From Actinomycetota bacterium (lineage in GTDB: Bacteria; Actinomycetota; CADDZG01; JAHWKV01), in NCBI GenBank assembly GCA_019347715.1, contig JAHWKU010000002.1, forward strand, positions 221,171 to 285,170: a stretch of DNA of 64,000 bases, read 5' to 3'. The notes beneath the pieces are model-generated. The model did no database searches. It was not told the origin of the DNA and saw nothing but the letters and a program-made list of their open reading frames with translations. Below, piece after piece: positions 16,634 through 24,130 of the stretch. The position numbers and the translations under genes are program-made. Numbering within the stretch: position 1 is the first letter of the stretch; each line of letters starts with the position of its first letter.

Positions 16634-18688
16634 ATGCAGACCGAATCCGTCGCGCCCCCAGTAGCAAAGGTCAGCCCCGTCAAGGAAACCCTCCACGGCG
16701 AGGAGCGCGTGGACGAGTTTGCCTGGATGAAGAGTCGGGAGGACCCGGAGGTCATTTCCTATTTAGAGGCCGAAAACGATTACACCAAGTCGGTGATGCA
16801 AGACACCGAGGAACTTCAGGAAAGCCTGTACCGGGAGATGCTGGCGCGGATCAAAGAAACCGATCTGTCGGTTCCGGTTCGGATTGACGACTTCTTTTAC
16901 TACCTGCGGACTGAGGAGGGAAAGCAGTATCCGATCTATTGCAGAAAGTTCCAAAGCCTCGATGCTGTCGAAGAGATCATCCTCGATCAGAACGACCTTG
17001 CCGAAGGGAACGAGTACTTCGCCTTTGGCACGCTGGCGGTGAGTCCCGACCACCGCATTCTTGCCTACTCGTCCGACACGCTGGGAAGAGAGATCTACAC
17101 CCTTCACTTCAAGGACCTCACAAGTGGAGCCCTCCTGCCCGACCAGATTGAAAACATCGAGTATTCGGTGGCTTGGGCAAACGACAATCGCAGTGTTTTC
17201 TACAGCGTCCCCGATGAGGCCAAGCGCCCATACCGTCTGATGCGTCATATCCTGGGAACTAACCCGGCTTCCGATGCGCTCATTTACGAGGAGACGGATG
17301 CTGCCTATTACTTGGGCGCAGTCAGATCGAAGACCAAAGCATTCATATTCATGAGTCTTGGAAGTCTCACAACTTCCGAGGTCTGGTATCTAGATGCGAA
17401 TCGCCCAGAAGACGAATTCAAGGTGATCCATCCCAGGGAGCAGGGAGTCCGCTATGAGGTCGCGCACCAGGGGGACGTATTCGTCATCACTACCGACGAT
17501 GACGCCAAGAACTTCAAGGTCGTCGAGGCCCCTATCGACGCTCCAGGAAAAGAAAACTGGCGTACGGTCGTTCCTCACAATCGGGATATCAAGATCGACC
17601 ACGTAGAGGTTTTCGCCGACCACCGCGTGTTTTTCGAACGCCGAGGGGGGTTTACAACCGCAAGGATTCAGAACATCCGGACCGGCGAAGACCATCCCAT
17701 CGATTTTCCGGAACCCGTCTACTGGGTCAGGCCGGGGCCGAATCCCCAATACAACACTCACATTCTGCGTTTCAGCTATACGTCGCTCATCACGCCCGAT
17801 TCGGTTTACGACTACGACATGCAGACGCGGGATCGAGAACTCCTGAAGCGCCAAGAGGTCTTGGGAGGATACGATCCGGCTCAATATGCTTCGGAACGCA
17901 TCTCGGCCACCGCTTCGGACGGGACCGAGGTTCCTATCTCGTTGGTATATCGCAAGGACTTCTCCAAAGACGGGACCCATCCGGCCCTTCTCTACGGATA
18001 CGGTTCTTACGGCGCCAGCATCGATCCCTTCTTCAACTCGAATCTCCTCTCCTTACTGGATCGCGGCTTCGTCTACGCCGTAGCTCATGTCCGTGGGGGT
18101 GGAGAATTGGGCGAATACTGGAAGGAAGATGGAAAGTTGCTGCAGAAGCGAAACACCTTCACAGACTTCATCGCCTGCGCGGAGCACCTCATCGAGCAGG
18201 ATTACGCCCATCCCAAGAGACTGGCGATTATGGGAGGAAGTGCGGGCGGTCTGTTGATGGGAGCCGTAGTCAATTTACGACCGGAACTCTTCCAGGCAGT
18301 GATCGCCAAGGTACCGTTCGTGGACGTCATCAACACGATCCGTGATCCCAAGCTGCTGTACAGCGTTCTCGAGTACGAGGAGTGGGGGAACCCTGACGAT
18401 CCTGGGTTCTACGAATACATCCGCACCTACGCGCCCTACGACAACGTGGAGGCGAAGGAATATCCGAACATGCTGGTCACCGCCTCCTTCCACGACCCCA
18501 GGGTGAACTTCTGGGAGCCGGCAAAGTGGGTTGCCCGGCTCCGGAGGATAAAAAGAGGCGACGAGCTGCTGTTGCTCAAGACGAAGATGGTCGCCGGCCA
18601 CGGCGGTGCCTCCGGCCGCTATGACCGGCTGCGGGACACGGCCTTCGAGTTCGCATTCCTGTTCAAGGTCCTCGAAGTGCAGGCGTAG
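16634..18688 (+). CDS. ptrB: Oligopeptidase B (S9A serine peptidase)
   Basis: This cytosolic peptidase cleaves short peptides after Arg or Lys. An N-terminal beta-propeller (about 70-400) is followed by the alpha/beta-hydrolase domain. The catalytic Ser is in GGSAGG (about residue 534), the Asp in SFHDPRVNFWEPAKW (about 620) and the His in AGHGGASGRYD (about 655). The match to the oligopeptidase B signature around HD..VxxWEPAKWVA separates it from the prolyl oligopeptidase encoded at 55.4 kb. It begins 27 bases after ftsK. Length of 684 residues is normal. Confidence 0.93.
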   Translation: MQTESVAPPVAKVSPVKETLHGEERVDEFAWMKSREDPEVISYLEAENDYTKSVMQDTEELQESLYREMLARIKETDLSVPVRIDDFFYYLRTEEGKQYPIYCRKFQSLDAVEEIILDQNDLAEGNEYFAFGTLAVSPDHRILAYSSDTLGREIYTLHFKDLTSGALLPDQIENIEYSVAWANDNRSVFYSVPDEAKRPYRLMRHILGTNPASDALIYEETDAAYYLGAVRSKTKAFIFMSLGSLTTSEVWYLDANRPEDEFKVIHPREQGVRYEVAHQGDVFVITTDDDAKNFKVVEAPIDAPGKENWRTVVPHNRDIKIDHVEVFADHRVFFERRGGFTTARIQNIRTGEDHPIDFPEPVYWVRPGPNPQYNTHILRFSYTSLITPDSVYDYDMQTRDRELLKRQEVLGGYDPAQYASERISATASDGTEVPISLVYRKDFSKDGTHPALLYGYGSYGASIDPFFNSNLLSLLDRGFVYAVAHVRGGGELGEYWKEDGKLLQKRNTFTDFIACAEHLIEQDYAHPKRLAIMGGSAGGLLMGAVVNLRPELFQAVIAKVPFVDVINTIRDPKLLYSVLEYEEWGNPDDPGFYEYIRTYAPYDNVEAKEYPNMLVTASFHDPRVNFWEPAKWVARLRRIKRGDELLLLKTKMVAGHGGASGRYDRLRDTAFEFAFLFKVLEVQA

Positions 18689-18728
18689 GGACGTCTAAGG
18701 TCACTCCAAGTAGACAAATAGTCACGAT

Positions 18729-18756
18729 TGACCCACCCTGGGGCCGCCGATAGTAT
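18729..18756 (+). promoter_or_regulatory. Predicted promoter for the RodZ-like gene
   Basis: TTGACC (18729-18734) and TAGTAT (18751-18756) are separated by 16 bases, a good vegetative-sigma match. It lies downstream of oligopeptidase B and about 60 bases before the RodZ-like start. Confidence 0.5.
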
Positions 18757-18817
18757 CGCTTTAGCTTGGGGTGGGCGGGGGCCCGTCCGAGCTCATCTAC
18801 AACCTCCCACGAGACTT

Positions 18818-19585
18818 ATGGCTGAACTCACCATCGGCGAGAGGCTTCGGCAGGCGAGGGAGGCGATTCCGGCCTCTCTTTACCAGGCCTCTCGAGAAAC
18901 GAAGATCCGGGTCGACTTCCTGGAGTACATGGAGCGCGACAACTTTCGGTTCATGTCCGGTGGCGCCTACATTCGGGGCTTGCTCAGAGGGTACGCGCGG
19001 TGGCTGAGACTCGACGAGGAGGCGCTGTCGAGCGAGTTCGAGAGTCTCTTCGACCGGCAGCGGCCCCCGACCGTCAAGCAGATCTTCAAGGAGCCTGCGG
19101 TTAGGGGCAAGTCGAAGCGGCCCCACTGGGTGATCGCAGCAGCTGTAGCGGCTCTCATCCTCATGTCTTTTTCGCTGGTTGGCCTGCTCGGGAGTCCCGA
19201 TCAAAACGTGGCGAGTCCTCCGACCGATACCGAAGAGAGAGTCATCGCGCCGACCTCCGACCCGGTTGCCGAGGATGGATCTCAACAGGTCGCGGAGGCG
19301 CCGGTAACCCAAGGGGTAGAGGTGCTCATCGATGTCACTGGGTCAAGGTCGTGGATGCGAATCCAGGCCGATGGCGCTGAGGAGCCGGTCTTCGAAGGAA
19401 CGATGACGGCCGGACAGTCGAGAACGTTCGAGGCTTCGGATCAGCTGATCGTGCTGTTCGGAAACCTCGGCGCGGTCAATGTCACCGTAAACGGCAAGGA
19501 CCTTGGGGTCCCGGGCAATGCGGGACAAACCGGCAGGCTCGTGTTTACACCCGACACCACGTCACTTCCCCAACGTCCTTCTTAG
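18818..19585 (+). CDS. RodZ-like membrane protein (HTH domain plus DUF4115)
   Basis: The protein has an N-terminal cytoplasmic HTH_25 domain (GERLRQAREAIPASLYQASRETKI and following, but no DNA-binding role is implied), one transmembrane helix (about residues 108-128) and an extracytoplasmic beta domain resembling DUF4115 (VEVLIDVTGSRSWMRIQADG region in part). RodZ links cytoskeleton and cell-wall synthesis in rods; actinobacterial versions are common upstream of pgsA or cinA. The longest frame begins at a TTG at 18728 but this overlaps the predicted promoter, so ATG 18818 is chosen, giving 255 residues. Confidence 0.82.
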   Translation: MAELTIGERLRQAREAIPASLYQASRETKIRVDFLEYMERDNFRFMSGGAYIRGLLRGYARWLRLDEEALSSEFESLFDRQRPPTVKQIFKEPAVRGKSKRPHWVIAAAVAALILMSFSLVGLLGSPDQNVASPPTDTEERVIAPTSDPVAEDGSQQVAEAPVTQGVEVLIDVTGSRSWMRIQADGAEEPVFEGTMTAGQSRTFEASDQLIVLFGNLGAVNVTVNGKDLGVPGNAGQTGRLVFTPDTTSLPQRPS

Positions 19586-19621
19586 AACCGACTCCTTTCC
19601 CAACCAGGTAGGCTCGTTACG

Positions 19622-20197
19622 GTGAGCTGGGCCAACTTCGTCACCATGGTTCGGATCCTCTTGATCCCGGTATTCGTGGTCCTCATGTTCGTAGCAGGGC
19701 CTTCCCTGCCCGAAGAGCCGGCAGTTCATGCGGCCTCCTATTTTGCTTTCATCGTCTTTAGCGTGGCCGCGATGAGCGACTCCCTGGACGGCTACCTTGC
19801 GAGAAGGTTCAACCGGGTGACTCGCCTGGGCCAATTCCTTGATCCGCTCGCAGACAAGCTGCTCATAGGCGCGGCGCTCGTCACCTTGGTGATGCTGAGG
19901 GGCTTCCCGGCCTGGGCGGCGATCGTCATCGTCACGAGAGAGGTGGCGGTTTCGGTTCTTCGATCGATGGCTCTTCGCCGGGGCCGGGACTTGCCCGCAA
20001 GCAGGACGGGCAAGATCAAGACCGCGCTTCAGATCCCAACGGTGATGCTATGGCTGCTGCCAAGAGCGGGCTGGATCTCAATTGCCCAAGACCTCTCGGT
20101 GATCGTCGCGGTCATACTCACGCTTCTATCGGGTATCCAGTACTTCATGAGAACTCGTGAACTCCTGCGACCACGTGACGACGTGACTGCAATTTGA
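19622..20197 (+). CDS. pgsA: CDP-diacylglycerol--glycerol-3-phosphate 3-phosphatidyltransferase
   Basis: The enzyme makes phosphatidylglycerophosphate, precursor of phosphatidylglycerol and cardiolipin, in the membrane. The CDP-alcohol phosphotransferase motif D-x2-DG-x2-AR-x8-G-x3-D-x3-D is complete: DSLDGYLARRF then GQFLDPLADK. Several transmembrane segments are visible over 191 residues. Context (between a RodZ-like gene and cinA) fits PgsA; the second CDP-alcohol enzyme in this window (60.5 kb) is better as the inositol-linked one. Start is GTG; the end overlaps cinA by four bases. Confidence 0.9.
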   Translation: MSWANFVTMVRILLIPVFVVLMFVAGPSLPEEPAVHAASYFAFIVFSVAAMSDSLDGYLARRFNRVTRLGQFLDPLADKLLIGAALVTLVMLRGFPAWAAIVIVTREVAVSVLRSMALRRGRDLPASRTGKIKTALQIPTVMLWLLPRAGWISIAQDLSVIVAVILTLLSGIQYFMRTRELLRPRDDVTAI

Positions 20198-21453
20198 AAG
20201 CGGAGGTCATCGCCGTCGGCACCGAGCTGTTGCTCGGCGAGATCATCAATTCGAATGCGCAGTACATCTCTACCGAGCTGTCGCGGATTGGAATCGATGT
20301 CATGTATCAGACGGTGGTCGGCGACAACGAGCAACGCATCGCGGACGAGATCTCGCGGGCACTCGATCGCTCTGATGTTGTGATCATCACCGGGGGCCTT
20401 GGTCCGACCCACGACGATCTGACGCGCGAAGCGATCACCCGCGCGACCGGACGGAAGCTCGAGCGGAGGCCGGAGCTCGAACAATGGCTTCGAGAACGTT
20501 TTGCTGCGATGGGAAGAGAGATGGCAGACAATAATCTTCGTCAGGCTGACCAGCCCGAAACGGCAGTTGCGATCGGAAACCCGCGCGGAAGCGCGCCGGG
20601 TGTGGACCTCGCGCACAACGGAAAGCGCATCTTCGCAGTGCCGGGAGTGCCGGTTGAGATGAAGGGCATGTTGAGTGACCACGTAATCCCGGAGCTGAGC
20701 GGGGCCGCCGGGGAGAACACACTTCTCTCCCGCTATTTGAAAGTCGCTGGCATGGGTGAATCGGATGTCGCGCAGCGCATCAAACACATGATCGACGACT
20801 TGGACCGCCAGCACATCGTCACGATCGCGTTGCTGGCTTCGGCTGGGGAAGTGAGAGTCCGCATAACGGCGAAGGCTCGAAACGAGAAGGAAGCTCTGGA
20901 ACTCATCGCTCCGACGGAGGAGCGCGTTCGAGGTGAGCTGGGCGTCGCGGTCTATGGGACGGACGGCGACACTATCGAGGGTGCGGCCGCCGGTGTTCTG
21001 AAGGGAAGGGGGCTCAAGCTGGCGATAGCGGAGTCGGTCACCGGCGGGCTTGTCGTCTCGAGAATGATCTCGATACCGGGCACTTCTGAATTTCTCGACA
21101 CCGGCTTCGTCACCTACGCCATCGAATCAAAGATCCGCCAGCTCGGCGTGGATCCCAAGATCATCGAGGAGCACGGGGCGGTCTCGAAGGAAACTGCGAT
21201 CGCCATGGCCGAAGGGGCACGCCGAAGCGCGGGATCAGACGTTGGCCTGGCAACCACAGGCGAAGCGGGCCCCGATCCTGCAGAGGCTCCCGTCGGGACC
21301 ATCTTCATCGCCGTCTCATGGGAGCAAGCAAGCGCGCATCGCAAGTTCATAGCGCCAGGAGACAGGGATGCGATCCGGCGATGGGCTTCCGCTGGAGCTC
21401 TCAACTTCTTACGTCTGTGGGCCATGGGCGAGGTGAAGCCGGACCCACAGTGA
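20194..21453 (+). CDS. cinA: CinA-like protein (nicotinamide-nucleotide amidase family)
   Basis: CinA proteins combine an N-terminal MoaB/MogA-like domain with a C-terminal NMN deamidase domain acting in pyridine nucleotide salvage. Visible here: AVGTELLLGEIINSNAQ at the start, TGGLGPTHDDLTREA, and C-terminally AESVTGGLVVSRM (about residue 280) and TTGEAGPDPAEAPVGTI. Length of 419 residues is normal for the two-domain form. It starts at a TTG overlapping the pgsA stop (TTGA) and overlaps thpR by four bases. In many Gram-positive bacteria cinA lies just upstream of recA, as here. Confidence 0.93.
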   Translation: MKAEVIAVGTELLLGEIINSNAQYISTELSRIGIDVMYQTVVGDNEQRIADEISRALDRSDVVIITGGLGPTHDDLTREAITRATGRKLERRPELEQWLRERFAAMGREMADNNLRQADQPETAVAIGNPRGSAPGVDLAHNGKRIFAVPGVPVEMKGMLSDHVIPELSGAAGENTLLSRYLKVAGMGESDVAQRIKHMIDDLDRQHIVTIALLASAGEVRVRITAKARNEKEALELIAPTEERVRGELGVAVYGTDGDTIEGAAAGVLKGRGLKLAIAESVTGGLVVSRMISIPGTSEFLDTGFVTYAIESKIRQLGVDPKIIEEHGAVSKETAIAMAEGARRSAGSDVGLATTGEAGPDPAEAPVGTIFIAVSWEQASAHRKFIAPGDRDAIRRWASAGALNFLRLWAMGEVKPDPQ

Positions 21454-22007
21454 GGCTGTTCGTCGGCATCGAAGTCCCCGAAGCCCAGAAGCGGTCGATC
21501 GAAAAGGCAATCCAAGAGCTTCGAAAGGCTCTGCCCGCCGCCCGCTGGGTGCCGAGGGAGAACTGGCACGTGACTCTCAAATTTCTGGGCGAGGTTTCCG
21601 ACGAGCGCGTTGCCGAGGTGACCGAGATAGGCGTGGCATCGGCCGGGAGATCGGCCGCCCTGGTGACTCATCTCACCGACATCGGAAGCTTCCCGAGCCG
21701 CACCAGGACCAGGGTGCTTTGGGTGGGCCTGGATGATCCCGAGGACGAGATGGCGCATCTCGCAGCTCGACTGGAAAAGAAGCTGGGCAAGGCTGGTTTT
21801 CGTCAGGAATCCCGCAAACTCCATCCGCATCTCACGCTTGCCCGGTTCCGGGTCCCCGAGCGGATCGCAGACGTGATCGAGTCCAGCGGGCCATACGACC
21901 TCGACCGGGCTCCATTCGAGGTGAGCGAGGTGGTCCTTTTTCGCAGCCGCCTCAGCCGGGCCGGAGCGAGCTATGAAGTCATCGAACGCTGGCGCCTTGG
22001 CAAATAG
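21450..22007 (+). CDS. thpR: RNA 2',3'-cyclic phosphodiesterase
   Basis: A 2H-phosphoesterase family member of 185 residues. The two HxTx motifs are HVTLKFLG (about residue 40) and HPHLTLARFR (about 127). ThpR (LigT-like) hydrolyses 2',3'-cyclic phosphate RNA ends in vitro; its cellular role is unclear. The true start is the GTG at 21450 that overlaps the cinA stop (GTGA), since VRLFVGIEVP is the normal N-terminus; a longer reading frame from 21318 lies wholly inside cinA. The cinA-thpR-recA order is common in bacteria. Confidence 0.92.
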   Translation: MRLFVGIEVPEAQKRSIEKAIQELRKALPAARWVPRENWHVTLKFLGEVSDERVAEVTEIGVASAGRSAALVTHLTDIGSFPSRTRTRVLWVGLDDPEDEMAHLAARLEKKLGKAGFRQESRKLHPHLTLARFRVPERIADVIESSGPYDLDRAPFEVSEVVLFRSRLSRAGASYEVIERWRLGK

Positions 22008-22085
22008 ATGGACTCTGAGGTAGGGCGGAGGCATATAATCACATCGGCGTAATTCACAACTGTGTAATTCTCTGGGGAAAAGTCC

Positions 22086-22114
22086 TTGAATCGAACAGTT
22101 GTTCGGTCTAATCT
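22086..22114 (+). promoter_or_regulatory. recA promoter
   Basis: TTGAAT (22086-22091) and TAATCT (22109-22114) have an ideal 17-base spacer. The LexA box fills the spacer, so repressor binding would block polymerase directly. The start point would be near 22121. Confidence 0.75.
22091..22106 (+). promoter_or_regulatory. LexA binding site (SOS box) of recA
   Basis: TCGAACAGTTGTTCGG matches the actinobacterial and Bacillus-type consensus TCGAAC-N4-GTTCGA at 11 of 12 defined positions. It lies inside the recA promoter spacer. LexA itself is encoded at 32.5-33.1 kb. Confidence 0.88.
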
Positions 22115-22152
22115 AAGCCCTCAGGCGAAAGAGTGTCATACCCCCTCGCTAC

Positions 22153-22184
22153 GCTCATGCCGGATGTCAATCATCCGGCTGAGC
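22153..22184 (+). promoter_or_regulatory. Hairpin in the recA leader
   Basis: GCCGGATG (22159-22166) and CATCCGGC (22172-22179) pair perfectly around a five-base loop, and GCTCA/TGAGC extends the stem past one bulged T. It sits in the roughly 90-base leader about 20 bases before the recA ribosome binding site. No T-run follows, so a stability or translation role is more likely than termination. Confidence 0.6.
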
Positions 22185-22210
22185 GGGCCGGGGAAAGCAA
22201 GGAGGAGGAA

Positions 22211-23308
22211 ATGAGCCGAGGAAGCGAGAACGGAAACGGTTCGGCCAATGGATCGAACGGTTCGAAGGACAAAGCTCTCGACATGGCGGTCAACCAGATC
22301 GAGAAGCAGTTCGGCAAGGGCGCAATCATGCGCCTCGGGGAGTCTCCCCAGGTGGCTGTGGACGTCATCCCAACCGGGTCCCTTGGACTCGACGTGGCGC
22401 TTGGAATCGGCGGTCTCCCCAAGGGCCGGATCGTGGAGATATACGGACCTGAGAGTAGCGGCAAAACGTCGCTGTGCCTTCACGTAGTTGCGGAGGCCCA
22501 GAAGCTCGGAGGCATAGCTGCATTCATCGATGCCGAGCACGCCCTTGACGTTGGGTACGCCCGCAACCTTGGAGTCGACGTCGAGCAACTCCTCGTGTCT
22601 CAGCCGGACACCGGGGAGCAGGGCCTCGAGATCGCAGACATGCTGGTGCGATCGGGTGCCGTCGACATCATCGTGGTCGACTCGGTGGCCGCGCTCACGC
22701 CGAGGGCCGAGATCGAAGGTGAGATGGGTGACACCCACGTCGGGCTCCAGGCCCGATTGATGAGCCAGGCCCTGCGGAAGCTAGCAGGCAACGTTTCGCG
22801 CTCGAACTGCATGATCGTCTTCATCAATCAACTGCGGGAAAAAATTGGAGTCATGTTCGGTTCGCCCGAAACCACTCCGGGTGGTCGAGCACTCAAGTTC
22901 TACTCCTCTGTGCGGTTGGACATTCGCAAGATCGAAAACCTGAAGCAGGGTGACGAGGTAGTCGGTTCCAGGGTCAGGGTGAAGGTCGTCAAGAGCAAGG
23001 TCTCGGCCCCCTTCCGCCAGACCGAGTTCGACATCCAGTACGGCCACGGGATCTCGAAGGAGGGTTCCCTTCTCGATACCGCAGTCGATCTCGGGATCGT
23101 CAACAAGTCGGGGGCCTGGTATCTGTTCGAGGGTGACCAGATCGGCCAGGGGAGGGAAAACACCAAGGCCTTTCTGTCGGAGCACACCGATGTATTTGGA
23201 GAGATCGAGATTCTCGTAAAAAAGGCGATGGGGCTGTTGCCCTCGGACGAGAAGGATGAGCCGGCCGCGGTCAAGGAGGAAAGCGACGAGGTCGTCCTGC
23301 CGTCCTGA
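22211..23308 (+). CDS. recA: Recombinase RecA
   Basis: RecA forms filaments on single-stranded DNA, drives strand exchange and triggers LexA self-cleavage. Walker A is GPESSGKTS (about residue 78), Walker B is [11 protein letters not shown], and loop regions such as [21 protein letters not shown] in part are canonical. ATG 22211 is chosen because AAGGAGGAGG lies directly upstream; a longer frame from 22133 would run into the leader hairpin. The N-terminus has an unusual Gly/Asn/Ser-rich extension ([13 protein letters not shown]). Length is 365 residues. recX follows 31 bases later. Confidence 0.97.
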   Translation: MSRGSENGNGSANGSNGSKDKALDMAVNQIEKQFGKGAIMRLGESPQVAVDVIPTGSLGLDVALGIGGLPKGRIVEIYGPESSGKTSLCLHVVAEAQKLGGIAAFIDAEHALDVGYARNLGVDVEQLLVSQPDTGEQGLEIADMLVRSGAVDIIVVDSVAALTPRAEIEGEMGDTHVGLQARLMSQALRKLAGNVSRSNCMIVFINQLREKIGVMFGSPETTPGGRALKFYSSVRLDIRKIENLKQGDEVVGSRVRVKVVKSKVSAPFRQTEFDIQYGHGISKEGSLLDTAVDLGIVNKSGAWYLFEGDQIGQGRENTKAFLSEHTDVFGEIEILVKKAMGLLPSDEKDEPAAVKEESDEVVLPS

Positions 23309-23339
23309 TCATCTTCTCGGACACCGAAGGAGGCTAGGC

Positions 23340-23849
23340 ATGGCCGCTTCCGAACCTGCCCCTGCCGACGACGAAGTTGCTTATGACCAAGCTCTCGACA
23401 AGGCGCTCAAGCTCCTAGCGCGCCGAGCCCGCTCCAAAAGAGAGCTGAGGGCCCTTCTCACAAGGATGGGGTTCGCCGACGCGGTGGTCTCGAGAGTTGA
23501 GTCGAGGCTCGTTGAGGTCGAGGTTTTGGACGACGCTTCTTTCGCCTACGCCGCAACTGAGTACTACGGCCGGAATCGTGGAGAGTCGAGGCGTGCGATC
23601 CGGTCGCGACTCGCGGCAGAACAGGTTCCGGACGTGGTGATCGCCGAGGCGATCTCCGAATTGTTGGGCGAAGAAAGCGACTTTGACAGGGCCCTGGTAC
23701 TTGCAACGAGAAGAGCTCGCAGGTACGGGCGACTGAGCCCCGACGCCGCAGCGGGGAGGCTGGCGCGATACCTCGCCCAGCGTGGCTACGACTACGAGGT
23801 CGTGGAAGAGGTATGCAGGCGTGTGTTTCGCCTGACGGAAGTGGAATAG
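23340..23849 (+). CDS. recX: Regulatory protein RecX
   Basis: RecX binds RecA filaments and modulates recombinase activity. The 169-residue protein is mostly helical with the RecX three-helix repeats: ALKLLARRARSKRELRALL, SFAYAATEYYGRNRGESRRAI and a C-terminal RLARYLAQRGYDYEVVEEVC. ATG 23340 is chosen because AAGGAGG (23327-23333) lies six bases upstream; a longer frame from 23256 overlaps recA and reads as shadow sequence. Probably co-transcribed with recA under SOS control. Confidence 0.93.
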   Translation: MAASEPAPADDEVAYDQALDKALKLLARRARSKRELRALLTRMGFADAVVSRVESRLVEVEVLDDASFAYAATEYYGRNRGESRRAIRSRLAAEQVPDVVIAEAISELLGEESDFDRALVLATRRARRYGRLSPDAAAGRLARYLAQRGYDYEVVEEVCRRVFRLTEVE

Positions 23850-23881
23850 GGTCTCTGACCTGCACTTTCGGCCGGCATTGA

Positions 23882-23910
23882 TTGACCCAGTTTCTGGGCG
23901 GTCTTAATAT
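23882..23910 (+). promoter_or_regulatory. Strong predicted promoter upstream of the ncRNA/rny leader
   Basis: TTGACC (23882-23887) and TAATAT (23905-23910) have a 17-base spacer. The start would be near 23917, the exact base where the self-complementary transcript described next begins. Confidence 0.7.
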
Positions 23911-23916
23911 GGACTC

Positions 23917-24113
23917 GAGCCGGCCTGAGAAGGTCCGTATCTAACAACGGTGCACATCTACCTATTTCCAAACAACCGCTGTAAGAGACGAGAAAACTAA
24001 GTTGAAGACGAAACCCAGAGTGCTGAGGCCCCCTAGAGGGCTCATGTAGTTCAGGGTACGCCTAAAACTTAAATAGATCTCTCCCAGGCCGAGGCTCAGC
24101 TCGGCTTTTCTTA
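23917..24113 (+). ncRNA. Candidate ~195-nt structured RNA (sRNA or attenuator leader of rny)
   Basis: This 281-base gap between recX and rny has no open frame but has a clear promoter at its left and an intrinsic terminator at its right. The predicted 5' end (GAGCC 23917-23921, GGCCTG 23922-23927) is complementary to GGCTC (24093-24097) and CAGGCC (24085-24090), closing the whole RNA into one long-range stem, as in 6S-type RNAs. That closing stem shares bases with the terminator stem, so the two exclude each other. An inner hairpin GAGGCCC/GGGCTC lies near 24025-24044. No Rfam family was recognised by eye. Confidence 0.55.
24088..24113 (+). terminator. Intrinsic terminator before rny
   Basis: GCCGAG (24088-24093) pairs with CTCGGC (24100-24105), followed by TTTTCTT. 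It ends 17 bases before the rny start codon, so it either ends a separate small RNA or acts as an attenuator for rny. Confidence 0.75.
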
Positions 24114-24130
24114 TTTCAAGGAGGCACCCA

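Noticed and set aside
21318..21449. Extended start for thpR at 21318
   Set aside because: The extra residues read inside cinA and are not like the family N-terminus; GTG 21450 fits the overlap and the motif VRLFVGIE.
22136..22738. Minus-strand frame across recA
   Set aside because: Antisense of conserved RecA sequence; no start signal and no domain features.
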